From Erodium maritimum (taxonomy: Eukaryota; Streptophyta; Magnoliopsida; Geraniales; Geraniaceae): a DNA stretch of 64,000 bases. A model generated the notes under the pieces. That model was not told where the DNA came from and made no database searches. It saw only the letters and a program-made list of their open reading frames with translations. Shown here in pieces: positions 50,409 through 62,284 of the stretch. Positions within the stretch are counted from its first letter, which is position 1; every line of letters starts with the position of its first letter. Location of the stretch: NCBI GenBank assembly GCA_963921825.1, contig OY997596.1, forward strand, positions 17,985,001 through 18,049,000. Reading direction: 5' to 3'. Both the position numbers and the translations under genes were made by a program.

Positions 50409-53400
50409 TGTCACGCCCTAAATCCGATTTTGACCGAATTCGAGACGTGAGCTAAAACCATAATGAATTTAGTCAAAAATAAAACCACTAAGCCTCAATT
50501 CAATTTTTTTAAAACTTTAAACAATGCCGCGAGTCGCAGCTCGATAAAACAACAGTAAAATAGTTCAACAGTTAACGGTACGTCGCTAGACACTAGCTAA
50601 ACCCTCGCTAGCTCCTAAGCTCCGAGAGCCCTGCTAGTACAGATCCCGCTCAACACCTGAAACACAACAAAGTAAGGGGGTGAGCTTACGCTCAGTAGGA
50701 AAAGTAGTTAAGGTTCTAAACCATAGTTTATCACCACGGGTAATCGTCCAATTAGGGCATACTAGTGACGCACAACTATTAAAGTCAGGCCAAACAAATA
50801 CTCCAAGACAACGCTTGGCCTCCACTCTGGCACAACCCGGAACACAACTCATAACGAACTGAACTCATACCACTTTTTCACAACTAGCTCTTGACCCCCA
50901 TCACCTAACAATTCTCAATGGACAACGACCACGGTTATCTTACAACCAACCACACGTGCGAATTCGCACTGTAACGCAGGAATCAGGTACAACATTACCT
51001 CGAGTCACCCAACACTCTCACAAGACCAAAGTCTCACTTAACCCAATGCACATAGCCCAACAACACACTTCCGCAGTACTGCCCATTTCCACAACCTTAA
51101 ACGTACTTATACAAATGCACCCAACCAACCAATGAGAATAAAGCACACGGCAAGACACACACATATGTCGTAGGACAGCACACAACCAATCAGCAAGAAT
51201 AAGGCACGGGTGAGACACACACAGATGTCGTCTAACGGCATAAGTCATACTACCGGATACACACAACCACTTATATCGTACCGGACCATACAACATCAGT
51301 CCCGATATCTTCATCCGCACACAGGCGAACGGTTCCACGCACACAGACGTGGGCAATATCTTCCTCCGCACACAGACGAAGGGTAACATCCTCGACCGGA
51401 AATCCCTCAGTCCGATGTCTTCCACGCACACAGACGTGGGCAATATCTTCCTCCGCACACAGACGAAGGGTAACATCCTCGACCGGAAATCCCTCAGTCC
51501 GATGTCTTCCACGCATACAAACGTGGGCAATATCTTCCTCCGCACATAGACGAAGGGTTCCACGCACACAGACGTGGGGCAATATCTTCCTCCGCACACA
51601 GACGAAGGGTTCCACGCACACAGACGTGGGGCAATATCTTCCTCCGCACACAGACGAAGGGTTCCACGCACACAGACGTGGGGCAATATCTTCCTCCGCA
51701 CACAGACGAAGGGTTCCACGCACACAGACGTGGGGCAATATCTTCCTCCGCACACAGACGAAGGGTTCCACGCACACAGACGTGGGGCAATATCTTCCTC
51801 CGCACACAGACGAAGGGTTCCACGCACGCAGACGTGGGGCAATATCTTCCTCCGCACACAGACGAAGGGTTCCACGCACGCAGACGTGGGGCAATATCTT
51901 CCTCCGCACACAGACGAAGGGTTCCACGCACACAGACGTGGGGAAACTCTCACCACACGTACAAGATCGGTACACGCCTCGGTCAAACATCGTCCCGGAC
52001 CACGAGTCATCGGGTACTAATCACGCCATCCTTGGCCTCGATACACTTCATCGGAACTATCCCTCGGTGTAGGTCCACTCCGGCTACTCCGTCTCTTGGA
52101 ACACCCAAAAACAGGATATAACACACAACACAAACCACTGATGGTCTCGGTATACCAACCGGACCATCTCAACATAGCACACAACCGGTCTATCACTCAC
52201 CCGGTCATATCACAACCAAGGGTTCACATTATCAAACATGGCACACTTGCCCACACACAGTCACAACATGCAACACCGAGTATAATCTTATTTAGACTCT
52301 CATATAGCGGGTATATCACACAACACGCAAACCTAGGGCTCGACATGGCCCATCTACCAGCACGGCAATTTCCCAAGTATTGAAAGCAAAATAAGCAGCA
52401 ACTAGTGAAACTCGTCCTACATGTTACTAGACTCATCCGTTTATTTAATAATATAAAGCAGTCGTTCCTATACGCCAACTAGGACCTTTCCGGTTAATTA
52501 TTAAACCCTAATCATGCACACTACTAACTTTCCGTAATTAAAGCGGTATCCGCTACTTTACCTACCTCGAGACGAACCGACATCTACGTCTCCTAGCTGC
52601 TGACGTCCTAGCTCACTACCTCCGGTCTTCTCTTCGATCGAAGCCGGACTCTAAAACAAAACGAAAGCCAAACTCAAAAACGGTTCCAAAGTCGAATTAA
52701 AGTTACGACGGTTTCGATTTAAGTCCCACAGTAGTCCTTTAAACTCAAGCGGGTTAAGAGCGGGATTAAACGACGAATCGGGTTCGAGCACTCGAGCCCG
52801 AGCACAAAACCCGGTGCACGTTTCCCGAGGCAATGATTTCGAGGTCCGGGTTTCGTGGCACGATTCCCGAGTCACGCGGTTCGGTCACGATTCTCGAGGT
52901 ACAGGTTTCGGGCACGAATCCCGAGGTTCCCGATTCAACGTCCCACTTTTAGTTCGTTCTAAGTCCATTTCAACAGTCCCAAGTTCAGTTTTTGTTCGTT
53001 CCCGTAAATCAGTCCACTCAAAACGTTCCAGTTTAGCAACAGATTCGATTTACTTAAATCTGATTTTCTTTTACTCCAACTTCCTTTTAATAAAATTAAT
53101 TACTTTAATTATTTTGTTTCAACATCGTCTTCACAACAACCAAATACAACAAGTTCCGATCAACGATAACGGATCCACAAGAAAAACAACTCAGGAAGGA
53201 AACAAAAGGGGATAGAAGAACGGAGAGCTCAGGTTAGAAACCGACCGACCCTCGACTGGGCGGTGGTGCGGTCTTGAGGCGGCGGAGCACGGTGGCATCT
53301 CGCCCGTCTCAGATCTGGGCTCGACGACGGGGCTCGGGTTCGAGGGCTTCGAAGACGAGAGGGAGACACGGGCGGCGTCGACGCGGTGGTTCCGGAGCTG

Positions 53401-53927
53401 GTCCTACCTCGCCGGCGAACCAGACGGCGGACGGTGAACCTCGAGACCTTCCGGCGACGCTCCCTCTCGGCACCTCCACGGCGAGTAACCGTTCACGGAG
53501 ACGAGAGGAAATCGCGAGACAGGTCGGGAGAGACGGAGAAGAAGAGGGAGAGAGGGAGATAGGGGACGGTAGCGGCGTGACACTCGGTCTGGACGGAGAA
53601 GACGAGTGGAAGGTGAGAGAGAGGGTTAAGTGTCGGGAGGGGGAGAAGAAACGGCGCTGGAAGAGAGTCAGAATGGTGATGAAACCCTAAGAGAGAGCTT
53701 AAATAGTCGGGCTTGCCACTGGGCCTCTAACGGGCCTGAGATGCTGGCCCAAAACAAGAGGTGGGCTGGGTGCGCGGGTTGGCCTGGCTCGGCCGGGTTA
53801 CCGGTCGGGTCTGGTCCGCCCGACCCGGTTCACTTCCTTTTCTTTTTTAAGAAATTCTTTTCTTTTTCGACAGCGTTTGCTCCAAAAAATTTAACCCGTT
53901 TTAAGCCGTAGCGGTCTTTACATGGGT
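50404..53927 (-). mobile_element. Gypsy solo LTR with TSD TGGGT, inserted in a LINE
   Basis: LTR 50409-53922 (3,514 bp), minus orientation: plus-strand start TGTCACGCCC (complement of GGGCGTGACA) and end TTTACA (complement of TGTAAA). Duplication TGGGT at 50404-50408 and 53923-53927. TATA-like TATTTAAG on minus at about 53702. Contains the 52-bp and 87-bp minisatellites listed separately. The long ORFs across the repeats arise because 52-bp units shift frame each copy without stops. Confidence 0.93.
51340..51945. repeat. Minisatellite: 87-bp units then 52-bp units
   Basis: About two 87-bp units at 51346-51520 (GACGTGGGCAATATC spaced exactly 87), then about eight 52-bp units at 51535-51945 (core GACGTGGGGCAATATCTTCC plus CACACAGACGAAGGGTTCC). 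Very low divergence between units, so expansion or homogenisation is recent. No unique spacers. Confidence 0.92.
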
Positions 53928-55814
53928 AGCTTTAAAGTTGGATATGAGCAAGACTTACGACAGAGTAAAATGGGGATTCATGTGGGATATGACGAGAGCA
54001 TTCAGATTCCGAGAGGAACGGATCTCGCTCTTACGTCGATATACATATTCAGTCACATACAATATTGTGGCAGGTGATCGACATGCAGGCTTTGTTCAAT
54101 CGGGAAAAGGGCATTCGTCAATGGGACCCCCTACCTCCATATATGTTCCATTTTTGTGTGGAAGTATTTGCTCGCCTCCTCCTATCGACAAAGAGTCAGG
54201 GCCTCGTCCACGGTGCAAGTATAGCTCCTTTGGCCCCTCCCCTTACTCACAGATTTTTTTACAGACGATTGTTATGTATTCTATAAGGCCTCGCGCATTG
54301 AAATGAGGATGATCGTAAACTATCTAAGGATATTTGAGGAAGCCTCGGGGCAGGTCGTAAACCTGTAAAATCGTCGTTGTTTTTTAGCACCAACACCTAT
54401 TTGGATGCTATAGGAAATGGGGTACGAATTTTAGGGATACCAGAGATTCAGACACCATTTCCATACCTATGGGTTCCAAACCTGATTGGACGTCTTAGAC
54501 CGGGTCCTCTGACGAATTCCGAGGTGGGACAGGAAAATGTTAAACGGGGTAGGTAAGGAGGACTTGGTAAAGTTGGTACTTCAACCAATACCGACCTATG
54601 CAATAAGAATCATGCGACTTCCGCAAGTCACGTTAGACAAGATAATAGTGGCTCTAACGCGTTTTTGGTGGAAGTCGTCGGGAGGAAGCGACAAACCGAC
54701 TATATGGTAATCCTGGTCGACCATGTCTCATCTAAAGGAAGTGGGAGGATTATGATTCAGGAACTTACAGGATTTCAACATCACCTTGTTGGGCAAACAG
54801 TTATGCAAGATTGTGACGAAGGAATCTAGTCTGGTGGCAAGGGTCTTAAAGGCACGGTATTTCTGGGATTCTTCGGCATTGGAAGCCAAAAGAGGTCTTA
54901 ATCATAGTTTTATCTGGAAAATCCTCCTTTCATCCTAAGGTCTGATCAAGCAAGGGACACACAATTTCGTAGGCCTTGGGACTTCAACCTTAATTCTTCG
55001 TCATCCCTAGCTCATTAAGATGAAGCCTTGGATTACCTCGACAAACTCAGATCTAGAGCATTTGAATGTGTATGGGCTAATGGCGCAAAAATTTAGAAAA
55101 TGGAACAAGGAAAAAATTCGAGAGCTTTTCAACGAAGGTGATAGTATAGCCATCTTATCAGTCCCAACTAGCAATAATGCCCTATCAGACTCGTGGTACT
55201 GGTCAGGAGAACATTTAGGTCAATATTCAGTCAACTCATCATACATAATGCTCAGTCAAGTGCAACCACCCCCAAACATTACTTCAGACATCTGGACGTT
55301 CATTTGGGGACTCGACGTCCTTTCGAAAGTCCGAAGGCATTGTAGAACGGCTGAGAACCATGCTATCTATAACCTTCCGATAAAAAAAAGGTGGTGGAGT
55401 GTCTCCTATGGAAATTAGGAAGGCCAAAAATAGGAAGGTATGAGATGGTATCACCCCGGTAGCAGCGTTCATCCATTACACAACATCCCGTCTAAATGCA
55501 GGGTGGGTGGAGGCAAAGGCTCGTTAGGGGATAGAAAATTCTAATCCATCTCAGTCAAAAGTGGAGCAGCAACCAGTTGGACCTACCCAACTCAGGGGAC
55601 TTGGGCTATTAACACGAATGAGGCTCTTTTCGCAGCCACATGTCAATTGGGTACAAGTTGGGTGTGTAGGGACGATACATGCCAGATCACGAGGGCTAGG
55701 TCCTTCTCTTTTCAAGGCCCCTGGAACAGGGACTGGTGGAAGCTTATGCTATCAGAGATTCGCTGCAATGGCTACTATAGAAGCCACATCAGAGAGCCAC
55801 CGTCTAAAGCATGG
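53928..55814 (+). pseudogene. L1 LINE ORF2: reverse transcriptase, zf-RVT and RNase H remnants
   Basis: KLDMSKTYDRVKW begins RT block 3; a decayed RGIRQGDPLSPY block follows at about 54105 (GIRQWDPLPPYMF). Later come FWWKSSGG-like and KQLCK segments, a zf-RVT-like region (DSWYWSGEHLGQYSVNSSY, 55189-55245) and RNase H traces to about 55800. Many stops and frameshifts. No A-tail: the GC-rich repeat at 55815 follows directly. Confidence 0.7.
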
Positions 55815-56285
55815 TTGTAAAAGTCGGACCTAGGCGGCGCCTAAGCACCGAATAGTCGGAAAAATCCCCCTCAACGCCCCGATTTGGATGGGTCGGCCGA
55901 CCGATTTTTGGTGCTTGGGTGGCTGCAAGGCGGCAGCAACGGTCAAGTCGCCGGAAAGAAGAATATCAGAGAAAAAAAATAGTTTTAAGTTCTAGCCTTT
56001 CTTCGTAATCGTTAATAACATAACTTAAACCAATTTTTTTTCTTGCCTCTAAGTTGCAATACTTCTCTCCTGTTCCATGAGAGAAGTAAAGTTAGAGATT
56101 TTGAAGATTGGTTGAGAGATTTTGAAATAAAAAGTAAAGTTAGATATAGTAGATTGTGTGGTCGAGGGTTAATGTCTGTATTGAACTTCGGAAATAATTT
56201 TTTGAAAAATGAAAAGGTTTTTATTGCTTTATTTTCTTGTGTTTTTTAATCTTTGTACGTTGCAATTAATGGGTCTCTTATCTTT
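55815..56285. repeat. GC-rich repeat end (CCTAGGCGGCGCC type)
   Basis: Starts GGTTGTAAAAGTCGGACC, then CTAGGCGGCGCCTAAG and GAATAGTCGG. A related inverted copy lies at 59743-59812. Such sequences recur at transposon ends in plants, but I cannot name the family. The AT-rich remainder to 56285 has no gene. Confidence 0.45.
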
Positions 56286-58466
56286 TTAGAGCATCCATAA
56301 CCATGGGCGGTAAGGCGCTGGCGAGAAGAAAATGCCGGCGAGGAGCAGGCTGGGAGCTCGCTGGCGAGGATGGCTGGCGACGATCTTCTCGTTGGCAGTT
56401 CACGCCGCCGGCAACGACTAGTTTATCCTCCAAAATCCTTTTTGTCCAATACAATACTCTTGATCATTGTTAATTTTATTTTAAAATAAGACACACATAT
56501 ATTATCCAAAAAAATCTAAATGTCCAATAAAGAACCTTGATCCTCGTTTTTTATGTTAAAAAACATTCACCATCACTACAACATTTATGTTTAAACCAAC
56601 CACAAACCCTTATAAAAACCTACCCTCACAAACTAAAAATCACAAACTCTCTACTCTCACTATTCATCATTCTTAGAAAGCATCGTCCCGACCCGCATTC
56701 TTGTTTGTTCCTCATCATGGCCAACTACCCGACGATGTTGATTTCAATTCTATTTTAGACGAGATGCTCGAAGACTGTCTGTCCACCGACGGGGGGTTGT
56801 TAGACGACGCTTTGGTCGATTCTCCACCAAGGAAGCGAAAATACATTCCACGTAACCGGTTAGCCGCAAACGAACGGTTAATGAAGGACTACTTCAACAC
56901 CCACCCTGTGTACACCGAGGTGCAGTTTCGGCGTCGGTTCAGAATGCCAAAGTTTGTGTTCCTCCGTATCGTACATGCATTGGAGCAGCACGATGATTAC
57001 TTCAAGGAAAGGTTAGATGCATGTTCCCAAGTTTCATTTTCTCCGTATCAGAAATGTACTGCCACCATTAGGCAGTTATGTTACGGAATCGCAACTGATG
57101 GGTTGGACGAGTACTTGAAGATAGGGGAAACAACGTCTTTGAAATTTTTGCGAAATTTCCGCAGTGGACTAAATAGAGTCTTTGGTCCTACATACCGGCG
57201 TAAGCCTACACAGGCTGATATGGACCACATTTTGGCGATTAATGAAGCGCGAGGGTTCCCGGGCATGCTTGGAAGTCTTGACTGCATGCACTGGGAGTGG
57301 AAGAACTGCCCAAAGGCCCTTCGAGGAGCACATTCTCGGAGGGACCACGGTAATCGACCAACCGTTGTCCTCGATGCGGTTGCTACTTACGACTTATGGA
57401 TTTGGCACTCGTTCTTCGGCATGACGGGCTCGAACAACGATTTGACGGTGCTCAACCATTCCAAACTGTTCACGGACGTTATCAACGGTTGGCAACCACC
57501 GGTTGAATACACGTTAAATGGTAATAATTACACACTCCCGTATTATCTTGCTGATGGCATATACCCTTCGTGGCCAGTGTTCATAAAAACACTTCCATTA
57601 CCTCAAACTCCGAAGCAGAAGAAGTATGCTGAAGTCCAAGAAGCGTGCATGAAGTCCAACTTGCTTTCGGCGTACTCCAAGCTCGGATTCACATTATCAA
57701 ACAACTGAGCCGCTTGTGGGTTCCCAAGTCTATCGGTTTGGTCTTGAATGCGTGCATTATACTGCACAATATGATAGTTGAGGTTGAACGTCATACGTAC
57801 GACGGGTACCTTGAACAAACAAAATAAGGTGGTCCAAGTCAACCACATATTGCACGATGAGCCTTCGTCCCGACCAATGTCATACTTGGAAACACTACGA
57901 GGATGCAAAATGAACGTATGCATTACCGGTTGAAGGACGATCTTGTCGAACACCTCTGGAATAAATTTGGAGACGCCTATATGCTATTTTCCTTTATTAT
58001 GTTTTAAGTTCAGTTCTAGTTCATTCAGTAGCTTCTTCTTCAACTCATCTTTTGTACCCTTTTATCTGTGATGTTTATGCGTATTGGTATCCTTTGATTT
58101 TGTCGGGCGTTCCATTTTTTCTATACCGTTTGGTGTGATGACCACTTTTCTCAAGTTGTAAATGCTAACTCTGGAACTTGTGTTTCTCGCCATCTTAATC
58201 GTCTTCTCAGCCAAGGCAAAGCTGTTTGATCGAGCTTTGATCGAACTTGAACTTGACTCGATTAATACTTGTTGTTTTTCCATTTAATATTTGTTTGTAC
58301 ATAAAACAATCCATTAAAATTTTTTTTTTCCCATCTCGCCGGCGCCTCCCCGCCAGCAACAGAAATGCCACTGCAGAGCTCGCTGGGAGATTAAAAACCA
58401 ATATTTTAAACCATCTCGCCAGCTCCATCTCGCCGGCTGCCGGCGAGATAGTTGTGGATGCTCTTA
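56286..58466 (+). mobile_element. PIF/Harbinger transposon with TTA target duplication
   Basis: Element 56289-58463 (2,175 bp). Terminal inverted repeats GAGCATCCATAACC (left) and GAGCATCCACAACT (right, on minus); TTA at 56286-56288 and 58464-58466. Subterminal regions on both sides are rich in CTCGCCGGC and GGCGAG motifs in inverted orientation. It carries a transposase pseudogene and no accessory Myb-like ORF. Confidence 0.85.
56701..57827 (+). pseudogene. PIF/Harbinger transposase, two frameshifts
   Basis: The open frame 56701-57708 holds an N-terminal helix-turn-helix-like region (FRRRFRMPKFVFLRIVHAL) and the DDE core: LGSLDCMHWEW (first Asp), GMTGSNNDLTVL (second Asp), LADGIYPSWPVF. A frameshift near 57645 moves the C-terminus to another frame (57645-57827: FGVLQAR, LNACIILHNMIVE). 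The expected catalytic Glu in VERAFGVLQ is replaced (VQLAFGVLQ). Near the start the natural ATG (56718) is in another frame, implying a one-base deletion. Not functional; nearly full length (family about 400 residues). Confidence 0.85.
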
Positions 58467-58505
58467 CTTCATTACATAATAGATAATGAGACAGTAACAT
58501 TAAAT

Positions 58506-59515
58506 GGTTGGTGCAACAGAGCTCTATCATAACTCTAACTGCCTAACTATCGTGTTCTCTCTTGATCCCATCGTCGATTTGTTCTTTATCGTGGTTTTTC
58601 GGTCGTTACTGTCGCTGTCCCAACCGGTGATGCCCCTCTGCTACCGTCACGTCCCTCGCAGACCGTTCCCAGTGTTGGGGATAAGAGTCGTCGACGAAAA
58701 AAAGGCAAACCCTTGATTCTGGCTTTGTCTTCCTGTACGTCGGTGCTGTCGGTCCTCCCACTCCCTGGCCCGGGAGCATCGGTGGACATGACCTCCTTCT
58801 CCATGGGAGAAACTGCTCCATCCCCGCCTGCGAAGCCAAGACGGGACGACCCTTGCGACGTCCCCCAGTTACGTCCTTCTCACGCAACGTCCTCCTCGGC
58901 TTTCCCCCTCGAAACTCTATTCCGCCGACCCAACCGTTTGGGCAAAACCTTGCTCTGGCCCCTCCTCCTCGGGGGCGCGGTTTCTAGGGTTTTCCAAGTC
59001 CTTGCTCTGGCCCCTCCTTCCCCAGGCGGCGCAGTTGCTAGGGTTCTGGTTCCCCCCATTCTGGTCTGATACTAGGTGGAGGGCGCAGGTCTGGAGATGG
59101 AACTGGAGCACTCAAAGGGCCGATAGTTGGAGAACATGGGATGATCAAACCAGGGCGGGGAAGCAGCCCCGCCAAAAGGCATGAGAGGCAGGCTGAGCAT
59201 TGGGGACTGGCCCTGGGAGGGTCCCCAAACGATACTTTGCCTCCCACCATCACCATTACAATTGAGGTCCCTTAGGATCTCCGGTATCCCCTTCCCCTTA
59301 TTCGTATTCTGTCTTTGCCTATACGGCATCCCAGCTCAGTGTCAACTGGTCCATCCAATACCGTCAGTGACGATTATAGTATGAAAAAAACTGCGACACC
59401 ATTGTATCTTTTGTCTGTTCTTCATGGTCAGAGATTTATCCCTGATGCACTCAGATGTAATCGAATTTAAATATATGAATTGCATCTTTCGTTCAGAAAA
59501 AAAGGTTGGTGCAAC
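58506..59515 (+). mobile_element. Short LINE-type insertion with 13-bp target duplication
   Basis: GGTTGGTGCAACA at 58506-58518 and 59503-59515 flanks 984 bp ending in AGAAAAAAA (59494-59502). GC-rich 5' part, AT-rich 3' part resembling the 3' end of the element at 2926-3770. The open frames inside have no recognisable domain. Confidence 0.8.
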
Positions 59516-59742
59516 ATCTAAAGCCATCAATGATTAAGTGACCGTTTATATACTTACATTTATTAAGAATTACTTAACACTGATGCATTGATAACATACC
59601 AAATCAGATAATATTTTTTCATCTTTTTAAAAGACACTAATGTTATTTATTGAAACGGATTTTATTATAATATTTTGTAGGTATATTATACTTATATACA
59701 AGTATATATTTAATTAAAAAATAATAAAATAATAGAATCTAC

Positions 59743-59812
59743 CTAGGCGCCAACTAATCCCCGCCTACCGTTTAAGGGTCTTCACCGCCCGACTAGCGCC
59801 TATCATCTTATA
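59743..59812. repeat. Inverted partner of the 55815 GC-rich repeat
   Basis: CTACCTAGGCGCCAACTAAT, a CCGCCTACCG block and GACTAGCGCC, in opposite orientation to 55815-55870. If the two are ends of one element, it spans 55815-59812 and the Harbinger and LINE insertions are inside it. Confidence 0.4.
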
Positions 59813-59816
59813 CTTA

Positions 59817-59845
59817 CTAGTGGGGGCACCGCGCGATGCGCGGTG
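59817..59845 (-). mobile_element. Helitron 3' terminus
   Basis: On minus: hairpin CACCGCGC-ATC-GCGCGGTG (59845-59827), then CCCCCA and CTAG, followed by host T (59816). An 8-bp GC stem a few bases before a terminal CTRR is diagnostic of Helitrons. The element therefore extends rightward; its 5' TC end was not found. Confidence 0.7.
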
Positions 59846-61715
59846 TTGGCGAGAACACTCACCTATCATATAAAGATGTTGTATTTGTACAATAAAATTG
59901 TGTGGTTTGTTTGCGGTGGCTATGTTGTATACAAAACACAAATGTAACGATTTGTTTATGTAAAGTACAAACACGAACATGGGAACGATCAAGAATTGAA
60001 GGTGATGGCACGTAATAAAAAGCAAGGAAGAATAAATTCAAAAGGGTAGGAAAATGATTTTTGGTTGACGCATGTTTATGATTAGTTTGCGCTCTAGTAC
60101 ATAAACTTCCAACCATTGCTTCCCAAATTGGCACTATTGTTTGCATATTACTATAAAAAATAATCCATTTAACTTTAGAATCTAATTACAATACAATGAC
60201 TTTCTCTAACAGTTCCACTTTGTATTACAGACCACTAAAACAGCCATGCGGGAAAAAAACGAAAATTTAAATGTAAATATCAAAAAACCCACCAATAAAA
60301 TATCATCTATAGGCTTGTTGTTACTCCTATTACTTTGGATGAGCATGAAAGAAGCATGTTAACTAATCCCATACCTCAACTTGGTGTTGCAGTGATTGTA
60401 AAAGGTTAATGCTTGAGTTGAGCTTCTTTGCTGCTTTTATGATTACTGTGACAATAATTTAGCCTAAACTCTCTCCTGAACTTGTGCCCCTTACAGTTGA
60501 ATTAACCTTCAAGGTAACAATACATATTTATCAACAAACACTATTTAGTATAACTCCATCAAAATAAGTGATCCAATGAAAAGTAGAACAGAGGCACAAT
60601 AAGAATTGCAGCAGTAATCAACAATTGGTAGTATTAGTTACAAAAACAGATGCAACAAAATATGGATTAGTATATACCTTTACAATATTCTCCATCGTAA
60701 CGCTTTTGAGGTTGATACTGCTAACTTGCAGGTAGCCCCCTTCCTGCAGGGTCCGCGTTTCCCTACTCAACTATGGAGTTTGTGCCTCTGCAATGTCTGG
60801 AAAAGGCGTCTGGTTCTGTCTCCATACAAGTTCGTGTGTGCCGTTATCAGCCTCGACCTTAGCCTTGCAGACTCTGAGGTCCATAATAAAACCTTAGAAG
60901 CAAAACAATTCTTGCAAGAGACTGCTCCTTGAGCTGAAGACCGGTCACAGAATCGAGATTGTCAATTAAAAGGTCAGAGTTTGAATGTGTACCCAAGCCT
61001 TGATCCTATAGCAAAAATGGAAAACATAAATTACTGTAAAGAGTAAACTGCCAAGAAAATGAGCATTTAAAAAACTCGGCTCCAAATTCCAAAAAAAAAT
61101 CAATCAGCATACTACATCACCGAAACATAGCAATTTAGTTATAGCTATTTAAATACTAAATCATCATTTGAACTCGTTATTTCTTGTCTTTATAGTTCAT
61201 CTTTTCATCGCACTTAGATTCCTATTTCCTATCGCTTTCCTCTGCTTTCTCAGTAACCAAACATAGATTTCAGAAAAATCTTACAAACCCAAATCTTGTA
61301 ACAATGCACATCAATATAACCTAGTTCCCGCAAGGCACAAACAAATAAAAATAATCAAAACCCATATGCAATAACATAATTTTCAGAAGCAATCAACCAC
61401 AGTCATGGACGGTTTTGCAGTGCAAATGGAAAATAGAAAAACTATAAAAGAAAACAACAATACTCACAATCAGCTAAATCATGCACACAAAGTATCAACC
61501 ATTTTCTGTACCTGAGACATCCTTGAAATTGCTTGACTTGGACTCTTGTTGGACATTTACACACCTTAGGCACTCGCTGTCAAAATCAAGCCATAGCGGA
61601 ATGAAAAACCATTTTCAATCATTCAACTATTAATGAACACGTTTAGAAAGAAAAATGAAAATACTGAATGAAAGACATCTGACATTAAATCATGAAAATT
61701 TTGGACTATAATGAA

Positions 61716-61718
<3 letters not shown>

Positions 61719-61750
<32 letters not shown>
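61719..61750. repeat. Poly-C tract, 32 bases
   Basis: Uninterrupted C run followed by eight A. Its exact length may be affected by sequencing. Confidence 0.8.
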
Positions 61751-61752
<2 letters not shown>

Positions 61753-61789
61753 AAAAAAGAGTAATGAAGTATAAAACCTGGATTGTTAA

Positions 61790-62124
61790 GTGTTGCTACT
61801 GATACTATCATCACCTAAAATAAATAGGCCATTAATTTCCCAATTTGTATATAAGCAAATGGATCTTACAAAATAAAACCAGACATTTCATATTGTAAAA
61901 ACTCCAAACATGACTCTGAAACAATTCCCATTAAAGACGTTGCTAAAATTTCAAGTGTTGCTACTGATACTATCATCACCTAAAATAAATATTAAATAGG
62001 CCATTAATTTCCCAATTTGTATAAGCAAATGGATCCTACAAAATAAAACCAGACATTCCATATTGTAAAAACTCCAAACATGACTCTGAAACAATTCCCA
62101 TTAAAGACGCTGCTAAAATTTCAA
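61790..62124. repeat. Tandem duplication of about 165 bp
   Basis: GTGTTGCTACTGATACTATC starts both copies (61790 and 61955). The copies differ by two small indels (ATTAA gained, TATA lost) and a few substitutions. Confidence 0.9.
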
Positions 62125-62173
62125 ATTTGTTCATACTGTTTTTTTTTCTCTGGAGGAGAGGCGTAAATCAATC

Positions 62174-62284
62174 TTAAAAATCGTGCATGTGATCGAAGAG
62201 GTAGTTTGCAGCTAGCTTTTCGTTCTTGTTGCAGGCGAAGAACACCTCCAACACCAGCGTTCTATCGAATCCCATTGCTTCCAG
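62174..62284 (-). pseudogene. RAD23 C-terminal UBA2 domain fragment
   Basis: 36 codons and a stop reading [20 protein letters not shown], then a short NYLFDHMH ending, the C-terminal ubiquitin-associated domain of plant RAD23, which binds polyubiquitin and shields the protein from degradation. No other RAD23 domain (UBL, UBA1, XPC-binding) is visible nearby. Same strand as the Helitron end, so it may be a captured gene fragment, or a remnant of a degraded copy. Confidence 0.75.

Larger units (their letters stand above)
59846..62170. other. Low-information DNA right of the Helitron end
   Basis: Possible minus-strand exon-like blocks at about 61500-61570 and 60750-61012 (the latter reads DQGLGTHSNSDLLIDNLDSV, with AG/GT context) are suggestive but unassigned. 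Contains a C32 homopolymer (61719-61750) and a 165-bp tandem duplication. No confident gene. Confidence 0.4.

Noticed and set aside
51340..51945. CRISPR-like array
   Set aside because: Whole units are repeated with no variable spacers, and this is plant DNA.
51018..52010. 330- and 239-codon open frames on minus, and 145-148-codon frames on plus
   Set aside because: They are translations of the 52-bp and 87-bp minisatellites in a solo LTR; the same words recur in all frames because the unit length is not a multiple of three.
58504..59384. Several 60-118-codon frames
   Set aside because: Inside the second LINE-type insertion; no shared frame or domain with the first copy.
61623..61814. 63-codon frame with a glycine run
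   Set aside because: Glycines come from the poly-C tract read on the minus strand.
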